In this document: in pieces, positions 7,644 through 16,847 of the stretch
Layout of the letters: every line of letters starts with the position of its first letter
Position numbering within the stretch: the first letter of the stretch is position 1
Assembly: GCF_025642155.1 (NCBI RefSeq)
Contig: NZ_CP106798.1
Location: forward strand, 8,060,001 to 8,124,000
Source: Streptomyces sp. HUAS 15-9
GTDB taxonomy: Bacteria > Actinomycetota > Actinomycetes > Streptomycetales > Streptomycetaceae
Direction of reading: 5' to 3'
Length of the DNA stretch: 64,000 nt
Notes under the pieces: generated by a model
What the model saw: only the letters and a program-made list of their open reading frames with translations
What the model was told of the DNA's origin: nothing
Database searches by the model: none
Translations under genes and position numbers: made by a program

Positions 7644-10154
7644 TCAGCGACGCTGCCCGGGTGCCGTGCGCCGGGTGGCGAGCAGCAGTGCCACGTCGTC
7701 GGGCCGGTCGGTGGCCTGCCGGGCCGTCGCGGTGAGCCGGTCGGCGACCCCCGCCAGCGAGCGGCCGCCGCGCCGCCCCGTGAACGTTCCGGCCTTCTCC
7801 AGCACCGTGCGCAGCGCCGTGATGCCCTCGTCGATGTCGGTGCCGGGCTTCTCCACGAGCCCGTCGGTGTACAGCGCGAGGATGGCGTCGGGCTCCAGGC
7901 GCAGCCGCGCCACCGGGTAGTGCGCGTGCGGGTCCACGCCGAGCACGACCCCGCCGGGAATCTGCAGCACATGGGTCTGGCCGTCGGGGGCGCGCAGCAG
8001 CGGAGGGAGGTGTCCGGCGCGGGCGACCCGGGCCAGACCGGTGGCCGGGTCGAGCCGGAGGTAGCAGCAGCTGGCGAACTGGCCGGGATCGAGGTCGATG
8101 AGCAGGCGGTTCGTGCCGCTCATGACCTCGTCGGGCGGATGGTCGCCGAGCGCGAAGGCCCGTACGGCGCTGCGCAGCTGGCCCATGGTGGCCGCCGCCT
8201 GGACACCGTGTCCCTGGACGTCTCCGATCACCAGCGCCAGGCCGTCCCCGGCCTCGACGACGTCGTACCAGTCACCGCCCACGTCCATGCCCTGGGTACC
8301 GGGCAGATAGCGTCCGGCGGTCTCCACCAGCGGGTGCGCGGACAGCCGCCGGGGCAGCAGGGCCTGCTGGAGGCCTCGGGCGAGCGCGGCCTCGGTGTCG
8401 TAGCGCTGCGCCTTCTCCATCGCGTGCGCGATCAGCCCGGCGAGCGCGGTCAGGAGCGTACGTTCCTCCGCGCTGAAGCTGCGGGAGCGGTCGAAGCCGA
8501 GGATACAGGAACCCACCGGCCGCCCCGAGGCGATCAGCGGGAGGAAGGCGCGGGCACCCTCGACCGCGTCCAGGGGTATGCCGGGGTAGGCGGCTTCCAG
8601 CTGCTGCATGGATTCGAAGAAGATCGGGCGGCCGTGGGTGAGCGTCTCCACGCCCGGAATATGGGCGTCGAGGCCGACGCCTTCGAAGGGCGCGAGGAAG
8701 CCCTGCGGGAAGCCGGTCTCCCAGGCCAGGAAGAGATGCCGCTCCTGGAGCAGATAGATGGCGAGGCGGCGGCCGTCGAACGCGGGGAGCAGTTCCTGTG
8801 TGACGACCGCCGACACCTGGCGGGCGGTGACCGCGTCGGTCAGCGCGATGGCCAGGGCGATGGGCCGGTACAGCGGGGCCAACGAGGGGCCCGCGGCCAC
8901 GGTGGGGTCGGTGCCGGGAACCTCGGCCGTCGCGGGGTCGACGGGCGTCAGGCCGACCGGGGTGTCCACGCGGTTCGCGGCCACGACGGTGCAGGTGAGT
9001 GTGTCCGGGCCCGGATGGAGGGACAGCGCGAGCCAGTCGGGCTCGTCGTCGGCCGGGCGCCGGACGTGGAAGTACACCGGGTCCGGGGAGAGCAGGGCGC
9101 CCCGCAGGTGGTCCTCGTACGGGGACTGGTTCAGCCAGGGCAGGGCCTCCCACAGGGGGCGGCCGAGGAGCTCGGCGCGGTCGGGGCCCAGCAGGCGTTC
9201 CGCGGCCGGGTTGGCGTACACGATCAGGCCCATCCGGTCCAGGCAGAACACGCCCTGCGGGAGCAGGTCGGCCGCGCCGTCGGCGGACGGCGCCGGACCC
9301 GGGTCGAGGACGATCCCGCTCACCACGCACGGGTCGGCCGGGCTCGGCGCGGGCCACAGCTCCAGCAGACGCGGACTGCCGTCCGCGGCTCGCACCAGCA
9401 GCGGTGCGGGCGGGGGTTTTCCGGCGGCCGTGCCGCTCAGCGCGGCCAGCAGCTGATGGGCGTCGGCGGGCGCGACGGCGTCCGCGAGCGCCTGCGCGGT
9501 GCCGGCGAAGTCGCCCGGCCGCACCCCCAGCAGGTCGTGCAGCCGGTCGTCCGCGGTCACCGCCGAGCTGGCCGGATCCCAGGTGAACCGTCCGATGCGC
9601 CCCACGCTGGGACGTGCCGCCGGCGGCCGTACGCACAGCGGCTCGCCGTCCCACAGAACAGACCGCTCGTCCCCCTCGGCCAGTCCGCGCATCCCGGCGC
9701 CCAGATCCTCGGCCAGCTGAGTGAGGATCTCCTGGCCCGGTATCTCGTCGACCGCGTCAGGGGGCGTCGGGCGCAGCACCGCGAGCACGCCGTACGGCGT
9801 CGACGCTCCCGGCACGGGCACGTAGACCGAGCCGAACTGGAACGGCAGACCGGCCGCGAACTGCGGATAGCGGCGCACCATCTCCGTGGCGTTCGCCAGG
9901 GTGACCTGAACGCCCAGCCGGTAGGCGTCGCCGACGGGGAACGGGGCGTTCACATGAAGCCGCCACCAGGGGCGGAACAGCGGACCGGGGAGCCCCGCGA
10001 GCACCGCGAGGCGCAGCATGCCGGGGGTGCCCGAGCGCAGGTACACCCCCGCGACACGGCCGTCGGCCGCGTCGAGTGCCCGGGTGCAGACGTCGACCAG
10101 CAGCGCGGCCAGCGTTCCGCGCGTCCGGCCTGCGTGCTCCCCGCTCACAGCCAT
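7644..10154 (-). CDS. Cytoplasmic SpoIIE-family PP2C phosphatase with GAF/PAS sensor domains
   Basis: The product has 836 residues and no TM helix. A GAF-like N-terminal region (~1-170) is followed by two PAS-like segments, the second clear around GVFCLDRMGLIVYANPAAER. A GAF domain (with RAFLPLIASGRPVGSCILGF) comes next. The C-terminal PP2C/SpoIIE domain carries DVGGDWYDVVEA, IGDVQGHGVQAAATM and LYTDGLVEKPGTDIDEG. Unlike its downstream neighbour it has no RsbW-type kinase domain. The ATG at 10154 was chosen because GAGGTAGGA precedes it and the N-terminal domain begins there; the open frame continues to 10907 only as antisense of the AraC gene. It shares its orientation with the other phosphatase, 84 bp away, and is divergent from the AraC regulator. 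Confidence 0.9.
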   Translation of the reverse strand: MAVSGEHAGRTRGTLAALLVDVCTRALDAADGRVAGVYLRSGTPGMLRLAVLAGLPGPLFRPWWRLHVNAPFPVGDAYRLGVQVTLANATEMVRRYPQFAAGLPFQFGSVYVPVPGASTPYGVLAVLRPTPPDAVDEIPGQEILTQLAEDLGAGMRGLAEGDERSVLWDGEPLCVRPPAARPSVGRIGRFTWDPASSAVTADDRLHDLLGVRPGDFAGTAQALADAVAPADAHQLLAALSGTAAGKPPPAPLLVRAADGSPRLLELWPAPSPADPCVVSGIVLDPGPAPSADGAADLLPQGVFCLDRMGLIVYANPAAERLLGPDRAELLGRPLWEALPWLNQSPYEDHLRGALLSPDPVYFHVRRPADDEPDWLALSLHPGPDTLTCTVVAANRVDTPVGLTPVDPATAEVPGTDPTVAAGPSLAPLYRPIALAIALTDAVTARQVSAVVTQELLPAFDGRRLAIYLLQERHLFLAWETGFPQGFLAPFEGVGLDAHIPGVETLTHGRPIFFESMQQLEAAYPGIPLDAVEGARAFLPLIASGRPVGSCILGFDRSRSFSAEERTLLTALAGLIAHAMEKAQRYDTEAALARGLQQALLPRRLSAHPLVETAGRYLPGTQGMDVGGDWYDVVEAGDGLALVIGDVQGHGVQAAATMGQLRSAVRAFALGDHPPDEVMSGTNRLLIDLDPGQFASCCYLRLDPATGLARVARAGHLPPLLRAPDGQTHVLQIPGGVVLGVDPHAHYPVARLRLEPDAILALYTDGLVEKPGTDIDEGITALRTVLEKAGTFTGRRGGRSLAGVADRLTATARQATDRPDDVALLLATRRTAPGQRR

Positions 10155-10478
10155 CGGTCCTACCTCGTCCGTGCGCCGCCCGAGTGGGTGACACAGCAAG
10201 AATGCGTCACGACGCCCGCGGAACGCACCTGGGCGGACAGGACACGACAGCCGCACCCGCACCCCCGGCTCGGCCTCCCCGCGAGGGCCGCCGTCCGGAT
10301 GGTCCTGAGCCGGGAGGGGTTCGTGCGACGTGCGACGTGGGCGCGGGCCGTGTGCGGACGCCGTCGGGGCCGTGACCGCCCTGTGTGCCGCTGCCGTGAC
10401 GCCCTGTATGCCGCTCGGGATCCGGCCCCTAGGCTGGCGGAACGGGTCGGCCCAGTCATCGAGAGGAGGCCGCGTCCC
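10155..10478. other. Divergent intergenic region between phosphatase and AraC genes
   Basis: No gene is visible in this 324-bp stretch. Close to the phosphatase start lies an imperfect inverted repeat, GTGACAC (10188-10194) and GCGTCAC (10204-10210), with one mismatch and a 9-bp spacer, a possible operator. GAGAGGAGG at 10461-10469 is the AraC ribosome binding site. Confidence 0.4.
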
Positions 10479-11483
10479 GTGGCGGAGACCGCTGACTTTC
10501 CGAAGCGCACGGACCCGGCACGCATACGTCTCACTCTGCGCACGGCGGACCTCGACGAGGCCCGTGCCGCGATCGGTGCCATGTTCTACGACACCGTCAT
10601 GGACCTGCTGGAGCCGGGGCAGAGCCTCGACGCGGACTTCGAGATGGCCCGCCTCGGCCCGCTGACCCTCGGTGAGCTGCGCTGCGGCGCGGACGTCCGG
10701 ATGCGCTTCGACGACCTCGGCGCCTACCACGTCGACGTCCCCCTGACGGGCCACCTGGCCTGGCGGCAGGCCGCACAGGACGTGGCCGTGGCCAGCCCCG
10801 CACGGGCGGGGGTGTTCCAGCCGGAGGGGCGCACGACGCTGGAGCGATGGGACCGCCACTGCCGGGTGCTCGCCGTGAAGATAGAGCCCCGCGCGCTCGT
10901 ACGGCACCTGGAGGCGCTCACCGGCGACGCCGTCGGCCCCTCGCTGCGGCTGGCACCGGCCATGGACCTCACCACCGGGCCGGGCCGCACCTGGGGGCGG
11001 CTGCTGCGGCTCGTGGTCGACGAGACCATGGACGACCGCGGGCTCCTGCGGCAGCCGCTGCTCGCCGCCCGGATGCGGGACTCACTGCTCACCGGACTGC
11101 TGCTGGCCACCGACCACGCCTATCGGGAGGCCCTGGACCGGCCGGTCCAGGGAGGCTTCGCCCGGCCGGTCAAGCGCGTCGTGGACGCCATCCACGCACG
11201 GCCGGAGCACCCGTACACCACCACGGAACTCGCGGACCTCGCCGGGGTGAGCGCGCGCTGGCTGCAGGAGGGGTTCCGCCGTCAGGTGGGCAGCTCGCCC
11301 ATGACGTATCTGCGGGACGTGCGCATGGACCGGGTCCGCGCCGAACTCGCCGCCGCCGACCCCGAGGCGACGACCGTGGGCGCGGTGGCCTACCGCTGGG
11401 GCTTCGGCCATCTGGGCCGGTTCGCCGAGAAGTACCGCGCCCGGTTCGGCGAACTCCCCTCGGAGACACTGCGCTCACGCTGA
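10479..11483 (+). CDS. AraC-family transcriptional regulator
   Basis: The product has 334 residues. Residues ~1-190 are an AraC-binding-like-domain-2 sensor (LRTADLDEARAAIGAMFYD ... YHVDVPLTGHLAWRQ). Residues ~225-334 are the double helix-turn-helix DNA-binding domain, with YTTTELADLAGVSARWLQEG as helix-turn-helix one and VAYRWGFGHLGRFAEKYRA as helix-turn-helix two. The GTG at 10479 is set 9 nt after GAGAGGAGG, a near-ideal spacing, and is preferred over the much longer open frame that runs antisense to the phosphatase. It is divergent from the SpoIIE phosphatase. The ligand is unknown. This class often controls oxidative or catabolic genes, but nothing here identifies the target. Confidence 0.92.
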   Translation: MAETADFPKRTDPARIRLTLRTADLDEARAAIGAMFYDTVMDLLEPGQSLDADFEMARLGPLTLGELRCGADVRMRFDDLGAYHVDVPLTGHLAWRQAAQDVAVASPARAGVFQPEGRTTLERWDRHCRVLAVKIEPRALVRHLEALTGDAVGPSLRLAPAMDLTTGPGRTWGRLLRLVVDETMDDRGLLRQPLLAARMRDSLLTGLLLATDHAYREALDRPVQGGFARPVKRVVDAIHARPEHPYTTTELADLAGVSARWLQEGFRRQVGSSPMTYLRDVRMDRVRAELAAADPEATTVGAVAYRWGFGHLGRFAEKYRARFGELPSETLRSR

Positions 11484-11497
11484 CGGTACCGGGCAGG

Positions 11498-12211
11498 TCA
11501 GTGCGGCAGCCCGTTCCGGACCGGGCGCAGCACCAGGTGGGTGTCCTCGCGGGCGGCCGCCATGGCGAACGGGAAGGTGTCGACCTCCAGGCACAGGTCC
11601 ACGTCCTCGGGGTGGACACCGCGCCAGCCGCGGCGCACCCCGTCGGCGAGGCGTGCGGCGGCGTCCGAACGTCTGGCCCGGTCGACGAACGGCGAGGCTT
11701 CGGTGGGTCCGGACACGGCTCGTGCCGCGATGTGCTGCGCGCACGCCAGGTCCTCCTCCGCCTGCCCGCCGTCCCCCGTGACCACGTAGGTGACCGCGTC
11801 CGGCCGCGCGCGCCGCAGCACCCGCGCCGTCGCCTCCGCCACCACGAAGCTCGCGCACAGCAGGAGCCGGGCGTCGGCCACCGCCAGCGCGCCCACGGTC
11901 CCGGCGGTGGTCTTCTGCACCACCGTGCAGCCCGCGACGTCGAGCGAACGCAGCCGGGCCGGTGAGTTGGCGAGGTCGAACCCCGGCACCGGCGGGCCGT
12001 CCTGGAAGGCCAGCCAGCCCGGGTTGCGGGCCTTCAGCTCCAGGGCCTCGTCGAGCGTGCCGGTGAAGACGATCTTCTCCGCCCCGCGCCGGAAGGCCCA
12101 GGCGGCCACGGTGAACGCGCGCATCACATCGATGACCACGGCGACTTCGGGCGTCGCGGAGAGACCGGACACACCGGTGAAGGTCGGTTGCATCACCCCA
12201 TGGTGAGGCAT
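11498..12211 (-). CDS. ComB/2-phosphosulfolactate phosphatase-family protein
   Basis: About 237 residues. The pattern [19 protein letters not shown] near the N terminus, [28 protein letters not shown] and [14 protein letters not shown] is that of the ComB phosphatase fold, whose archaeal member dephosphorylates phosphosulfolactate in coenzyme M synthesis. Streptomyces does not make coenzyme M, so the real substrate is unknown; a Mg-dependent acid phosphatase activity is likely. The start is uncertain: ATG at 12211 (MPHHGV) or at 12193 (MQPTFTG). Neither has a strong Shine-Dalgarno sequence. The gene lies 25 nt behind the DUF1232 gene, possibly in one transcript, and is convergent with the AraC gene. 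Confidence 0.8.
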   Translation of the reverse strand: MPHHGVMQPTFTGVSGLSATPEVAVVIDVMRAFTVAAWAFRRGAEKIVFTGTLDEALELKARNPGWLAFQDGPPVPGFDLANSPARLRSLDVAGCTVVQKTTAGTVGALAVADARLLLCASFVVAEATARVLRRARPDAVTYVVTGDGGQAEEDLACAQHIAARAVSGPTEASPFVDRARRSDAAARLADGVRRGWRGVHPEDVDLCLEVDTFPFAMAAAREDTHLVLRPVRNGLPH

Positions 12212-12236
12212 CCGAGAACGTGGCGGGTGAGCCGGT

Positions 12237-12524
12237 TCAGGACTCGGTCCCGTCCGTCGGCAGCGTGCGTGCGGCGCGCAGGGAGCGCAGGGCCAGCAGC
12301 AGGACGCCGATGTCGTCCAGATACACCGGGTCGGGCAGCAGATCGGTCGGCAGGACCAGATAGAGGACGGCACCCCAGAAGACCCAGCGCGGCCCCGTCG
12401 GCAGACCGGCCCGCCGCAGCGTCCGCCGGGCGCCGACCAGCCGCACCAGCAGACGTACGGCCACGACGAGCAGGGCCGCCGCGACCACGGCGACGACCAC
12501 GAGCACGGTCCTGGTGGTGTCCAT
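12237..12524 (-). CDS. Small DUF1232 (YkvA-type) membrane protein
   Basis: The product has 95 residues. A hydrophobic N-terminal helix (~7-30) is followed by a second membrane-associated stretch containing [28 protein letters not shown] split around the Pro/Asp-rich DUF1232 signature [16 protein letters not shown]. Function of the family is unknown. The ATG is preceded by GGAGG. It lies between the ComB-like gene and a conserved hypothetical gene in the same orientation, with short gaps of 25 and 23 nt, which suggests a small operon. Confidence 0.8.
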   Translation of the reverse strand: MDTTRTVLVVVAVVAAALLVVAVRLLVRLVGARRTLRRAGLPTGPRWVFWGAVLYLVLPTDLLPDPVYLDDIGVLLLALRSLRAARTLPTDGTES

Positions 12525-12547
12525 GCGGCCTCCGTGAGCGGTCGGGA

Positions 12548-13705
12548 CTACGACACCCGCCCCGCCTCGCCGGTGTCGTCCCCGTCCTGCGAGGGATCAG
12601 TGGCGGTGGGGGCCGGGCGCAGCCCCTTGGCGGTGCCCTTCCACCGTTCAAAGGTACGGGTCAGCTGCCGGAACGGGGAGGCCGCCGGCGCGCCGGGCCG
12701 CCCGGCGGCCGGGGCAGGCGTGTCCTTGTAGGCCGCCAGAGCCTCGTGGGCTCTCTCGGCGGCGTCCCGGTAGAGGTCCCGGGACTTGGTCATCGCCTCG
12801 AGCGCCTCGGCGTACATGGCCACGAGCCTGCGCTCGCGGGCCAGCTCCTCCTCCAGGGTCATCAGCGTCCACTGCTCGCGCAGCCCGGTCAGCGCCTCCT
12901 CGACGCCCCGCGGCATCGGCTTCGGCAGGGCCGCGAAGCGCCGCAGCACGTCCAGCAGTTCGGTGGGTTCGGAGCCGTCCAGGAACACGCTGCGCACCGA
13001 GTACTCCGGGCCGTCGTAGCCGGCCGGTGCCGGATCCGGGGGTACGATCACGGCTCCGCCGCGCGGCACCCAGACGCCGAGGTCGCGCAGCGCCCAGTTG
13101 ACGGCGCGCAGCTGCTGCGGCGCGGCACGGTGCTCCACCACACGGTGCCGCAGCCCCGGAGGCAGCAGCTGCGCGAGCGGCCGCCGGCCGCGCTCGTCCG
13201 GGGTCATGGCCTCGTGCACGACGACGTTGACGGACCAGGACTCGCGCGCGGCGTCCCTGATGACGCGCCGCATGTCCTTGTCGTCGGACGGGAGCGGGCC
13301 GACACCGCCCAGGCGCAGGCCGGCCACGGCGTGGTGGTGGTCCCAGGAGGCGTCGTCCCCGTCGGGCCAGAACATGGTGGCGGGGGAGGGCCACCACTCG
13401 CTCCAGGGCTGCTCCGCCTCGGCCAGCAGCTGCCACACCCGCCCCTCTTCCTGCTCCTGCGGGGGCGCGAGTGTCAGGCGGGCCCGCACTGTCACCTCGT
13501 CGGCGACCCGCCAGCGTGCCTCGAAGACGCGCTCCGGGGTGTCCTCGGCCGGCTTGGGTTCCGTGAAGTCGTCGAGGACCTCGTCGTCCTTGAGCCGGCG
13601 CAGGTGCCGCAGCAGGACGTCCTCGGCGTCGGGGCCGATGTGGCGGCCGCGGGCCGGCCACACCGTGTCGGGGGTCGTGGGGCTGTCGGTGGCGGAGTTC
13701 GACAT
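12548..13705 (-). CDS. Conserved hypothetical protein
   Basis: The product has 385 residues, apparently soluble, with many Trp residues in the first half (WQLLAEAEQPWSEWWPSPATMFW) and a charged helical segment near residues 280-330 (LEEELARERRLVAMYAEALEAM) that may form a coiled coil. The C terminus is Pro/Ala-rich. I do not recognise a catalytic motif or a named domain. It is the first gene of a probable three-gene unit with the DUF1232 and ComB-like genes. Confidence 0.7.
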   Translation of the reverse strand: MSNSATDSPTTPDTVWPARGRHIGPDAEDVLLRHLRRLKDDEVLDDFTEPKPAEDTPERVFEARWRVADEVTVRARLTLAPPQEQEEGRVWQLLAEAEQPWSEWWPSPATMFWPDGDDASWDHHHAVAGLRLGGVGPLPSDDKDMRRVIRDAARESWSVNVVVHEAMTPDERGRRPLAQLLPPGLRHRVVEHRAAPQQLRAVNWALRDLGVWVPRGGAVIVPPDPAPAGYDGPEYSVRSVFLDGSEPTELLDVLRRFAALPKPMPRGVEEALTGLREQWTLMTLEEELARERRLVAMYAEALEAMTKSRDLYRDAAERAHEALAAYKDTPAPAAGRPGAPAASPFRQLTRTFERWKGTAKGLRPAPTATDPSQDGDDTGEAGRVS

Positions 13706-14042
13706 GGGCCAATCTGCGTCGGGGGCGGGGTGGGCCTTCCAGTATCACTCTCGGCGATCGTGGCACGTCGGCGGGGGTCGCCGACGACGGGCCCTGAGCG
13801 CCGGAGCACCGTACCCCCGGGACCCGGCCCGGCGGCCCCCCGGGGGTACCGCCCCGCGCACACGGGACGTGCGCGCCTCACTCGGGGTGCGTATGCCGCA
13901 CTTCACGTGATCGTCGTTCACCCGTGCCGGTGACCTGTCCGGACCACGACAATGGATCCGGTGAACGGGGCCCGCCCGCCCATCCGCTTAGGGGAGGGCC
14001 CTGTTCGCTTGCTGTGCCACGTGGGGCCGTGCTGATGGCCCC
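13706..14042. other. Intergenic region, no feature recognised
   Basis: This 337-bp stretch separates two co-directional minus-strand genes. It is very rich in C/G runs and presumably holds the promoter of the conserved hypothetical gene at its left end. I see no convincing reading frame, RNA or palindrome in it. Confidence 0.4.
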
Positions 14043-15008
14043 TCAGTGCGGGAAGGCCCGCGGCGGCCGCTGCCGTGGCAGCTCGTCGCGGAACTCCGCG
14101 ATGGCCGTGCTGATCTGCCGCATCAGGGACGTGTCGGCCAGGCGGCCGAGGTAGAGATTGCGCCGGGCGAGTCCGGGCAGGTCCACGCAGAAGTACAGGG
14201 CCATCAGCGGGTTGACGAACAACTCGCTGTTCCTGGTCCGCTCGGTGAAACGCACGTCACCGAAGTCGCCGCGCACGGCGGCGGCGACGGACCCGTGGAC
14301 AATGCTGGGATGGCTCGCGGTGGCCTGCTGGGCGTGGGCCACCGCGTCGAGGTAGAGGGCGCCCTCGCGACTCTCCCTCGGCAGCGAGAACGCGCCCAGA
14401 TAGGCGCCCTCGCGGTCCAGGGAGGCCAGGTTCTCCAGGACCAGCGAGTGGTTGACGCCGTGATACGCGTCCACTCCGAAGCCCAGGCACGCCACCAGCC
14501 GGTGCGGGACCTCGTCGAGCCCGTCCACGGCGGCCAGGCTGGCCATGTCCTCCTCCGGAGTGCCCAGCCCGTGCTCGTCGCCCCGCATCAGGATGTCCGT
14601 CCCGCCGTCCACCAGCACGACCGCGTCGACACCGCCCAGATGCGCGAGGAGCGCGCGGTAGGCGGCCCGCAGCGGGCCGACACCCGTGCGGGCGAACGCG
14701 TACACGGTGGACGGCAGCTCCTGCGCCGAGAGCCACTGGGCGAGCGCCCGCTCCGGGAAGTAGTCGCCGCGCAGCGGTGTGTCCGGGCGGACCGCCGCGA
14801 CGTCCTGGTCCACCCACACCTCCAGGTCCAGGCCGTACAGGTCGGCGAAGGACAGGTTCGCCAGATGCACCTCCTTGCCCTCCGCCCGCAGGGCGAGGGC
14901 CAGCGGAAGCCCGGCGTAGACGTCGAAACCCCCGCCCGCTCCGACGACGAGCACCCGCCGCGCGTCACGCAGGCGGGTGAAGAATGCGGGTTCACGGAGG
15001 GAGATCAC
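14043..15008 (-). CDS. DUF1152 domain protein
   Basis: The product has 321 residues. A dinucleotide-binding-like N terminus (VLVVGAGGGFDVYAGLPLALAL) and conserved acidic segments (VVLVDGGTDILMRGDE and GFGVDAYHGVNHSLVLENLA) match DUF1152, a family of unknown function found in archaea and actinobacteria. No signal peptide or TM helix. The ATG at 15008 is followed directly by the conserved domain. It stands alone, with 390 bp of non-genic DNA upstream. Confidence 0.82.
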   Translation of the reverse strand: MISLREPAFFTRLRDARRVLVVGAGGGFDVYAGLPLALALRAEGKEVHLANLSFADLYGLDLEVWVDQDVAAVRPDTPLRGDYFPERALAQWLSAQELPSTVYAFARTGVGPLRAAYRALLAHLGGVDAVVLVDGGTDILMRGDEHGLGTPEEDMASLAAVDGLDEVPHRLVACLGFGVDAYHGVNHSLVLENLASLDREGAYLGAFSLPRESREGALYLDAVAHAQQATASHPSIVHGSVAAAVRGDFGDVRFTERTRNSELFVNPLMALYFCVDLPGLARRNLYLGRLADTSLMRQISTAIAEFRDELPRQRPPRAFPH

Positions 15009-15344
15009 CGCAGGACGTTAACAGACCTCCGGGACACGGCCTTTGGAGTTTTCCACCGGCCCGTGCGGGCTGTCCGTGGCGCATGTCAGGACCGGTCGCA
15101 TGCTCGCTCACGCCGCGCGCCGGACCGGTGTGATGCTGTTCGCGGCCGCGGGAGCGCTGCCCGTCGAGGAACTGAGCGAGCATCAGCGCCGGTCGGCGCA
15201 GCAGTCGGCCCCGGCCGAGGTGCACGAGGAGTTCGTGGCGGTCCGCACGGCCTGGGCCGCCTCCCCGGGACCCAGGCGGAGCTGGTGGCCGTCGGCCCGG
15301 TGCGGACCGGCAGAATGGCCGGGCCGTACGGGAGTGATGGACGA
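15009..15344. other. Intergenic region with a possible short coding remnant
   Basis: No intact gene. On the plus strand about 15103-15275 reads as plausible protein (LFAAAGALPVEELSEHQRR ... EVHEEFVAVRTAWAA) with G/C third positions. The next ~60 bp reads well only one frame over (AELVAVGPVRTGRMAGP). This could be a decayed, frameshifted small gene, or chance in GC-rich DNA. Confidence 0.25.
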
Positions 15345-15379
15345 GCGGGGGTCGGCGGCCACCAGCCGCCGACCCCCGC
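15345..15379 (-). terminator. Terminator of fprA
   Basis: Perfect 14-bp stem GCGGGGGTCGGCGG / CCGCCGACCCCCGC with a 7-nt loop, starting about 20 bp beyond the fprA stop codon. Confidence 0.8.
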
Positions 15380-15398
15380 CGCTCACCCGGTCGGAGAC

Positions 15399-16763
15399 TT
15401 ACGCCCCGCTCTCCCTGAGCATGTCCTCGCGCTCGACGATCTTCACGCGCTCGCGGCCCTGCGGCTCGCCCAGCGCCTTCTCGGCGGCGTCGAGGCGGTA
15501 CCAGCCCTCCCACGTGGTGAAGCGGACGTTCCGCTCGGCGAGGAAGGCGTCCACGGCCTCCGGCTCGGGCGAGGCGGGCGTGTGCAGACGGCCGTTGGCG
15601 AAGTCGTCCAGGAGGTTGGACACCGTCTCGTTGGCGTCGCCCTTGGTGTGGCCGATCAGACCGATCGGGCCGCGCCGGATCCAGCCGGTGACGTACGTGG
15701 ACTGCAGGTACGCGCCGCCGTCCTCGATGACACGGCCGCCCTCGTCCGGGACCGTGCCGGAGCCGAGGTCCCAGGGCAGCTTGGGCAGCTTCTCGGACAG
15801 GTAGCCGACGGCGCGGTAGACGGCCGTGACGTCCCAGTCCTTGAACTCGCCGGTGCCCTTGACGTTGCCCGTTCCGTCGAGTGCGGTGCGCTCGGTGCGC
15901 AGGCCGACGACCTTGCCGTCCTCGCCGAGGATCTCCGCGGGCGACTCGAAGAAGTGGAGGAACAGCTTGTGCGGCCGGTCGCCGACGTCGCGGATGGCCC
16001 AGTTCTCCAGGGTCTTGGCGACCATGTCGGCCTGCTTGTTGCCGCGCCGCGTCTCGATCGACCCCGCGTCGTAGTCGATGTCCTCGGGGTCGACGATGAC
16101 CTCGATGTTGGGGGAGTGGTCCAGCTCCCGCAGCTCCATCGGGCTGAACTTCGCCTGCGCCGGGCCGCGTCGGCCGAAGACGTGGATCTCCAGCGCCTTG
16201 TTGGCCTTGAGGCCGTCGTGGACGTTCGGCGGGATCTCCGTCGGCAGCAACTCGTCGGCCGTCTTGGCGAGGATGCGGGCCACGTCGAGGGCGACGTTGC
16301 CGACGCCGAGGACCGCGACCTTCTCGGCCTCCAGCGGCCAGGTGCGCGGCACGTCCGGGTGGCCGTCGTACCAGGAGACGAAGTCCGCGGCGCCGTAGGA
16401 ACCGTCGAGGTCGATGCCGGGTATGGACAGGTCACGGTCGGCCGTCGCGCCGGTCGAGAAGATCACGGCGTCGTAGAAGGCGCGCAGATCGTCGAGGTTG
16501 AGGTCCGTCGGGTAGTCGACGTTGCCGAACAGGCGGATCTGCGGCTTGTCGAGCACCTGGTGCAGGGCCGTGACGATGCCCTTGATGCGGGGGTGGTCGG
16601 GAGCGACGCCGTAGCGGATCAGGCCGAAGGGGGCGGGCATCCGCTCGAATAGGTCGATGGACACACCGCGTTCGGCGGCCACCTCGGATTTGAGCAGGGC
16701 GTCGGCGGCGTAGATCCCGGCGGGGCCGGCTCCGACGATGGCTACCCGCAGGGGGCGCGGCAT
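15399..16763 (-). CDS. fprA: NADPH-ferredoxin reductase (FprA type)
   Basis: A 454-residue cytoplasmic flavoprotein that moves electrons between NADPH and ferredoxin, for example toward P450 enzymes. The FAD-binding motif VGAGPAG is at residues ~10-16, followed by LFERMPAPFGLIRYGVAPDH, a signature of the adrenodoxin-reductase/FprA group. The NADPH site is seen in VLGVGNVALDVARIL and FGRRGPAQAKFSP. The C-terminal GWIRRGPIGLIGHTKGDA matches the conserved FAD-contacting GWIKRGPTGVIGTNK-type segment. Length equals that of mycobacterial FprA (~456). No ferredoxin gene is adjacent. It is divergent from a dehydrogenase gene, and three direct repeats lie in the shared intergenic region. Confidence 0.95.
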   Translation of the reverse strand: MPRPLRVAIVGAGPAGIYAADALLKSEVAAERGVSIDLFERMPAPFGLIRYGVAPDHPRIKGIVTALHQVLDKPQIRLFGNVDYPTDLNLDDLRAFYDAVIFSTGATADRDLSIPGIDLDGSYGAADFVSWYDGHPDVPRTWPLEAEKVAVLGVGNVALDVARILAKTADELLPTEIPPNVHDGLKANKALEIHVFGRRGPAQAKFSPMELRELDHSPNIEVIVDPEDIDYDAGSIETRRGNKQADMVAKTLENWAIRDVGDRPHKLFLHFFESPAEILGEDGKVVGLRTERTALDGTGNVKGTGEFKDWDVTAVYRAVGYLSEKLPKLPWDLGSGTVPDEGGRVIEDGGAYLQSTYVTGWIRRGPIGLIGHTKGDANETVSNLLDDFANGRLHTPASPEPEAVDAFLAERNVRFTTWEGWYRLDAAEKALGEPQGRERVKIVEREDMLRESGA

Positions 16764-16847
16764 GATCAGGTTCCCTTCGAGTGAAATCAGGCGACTCGTA
16801 CGGGGAGCCTAATCCGGGGCAGTTCCAGGTCAGTACGCGGGTTCGGT

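Noticed and set aside
7920..10478. Long N-terminal extension of the AraC regulator
   Set aside because: The open frame upstream of GTG 10479 is antisense to the phosphatase; GTG 10479 has an ideal ribosome binding site and gives the normal length for the family.
14046..16652. An 868-codon open frame on the plus strand
   Set aside because: It is antisense to the DUF1152 and fprA genes, both of which have clear families; the translation is low complexity (His/Arg/Gly/Val) as expected of shadow frames in GC-rich DNA.
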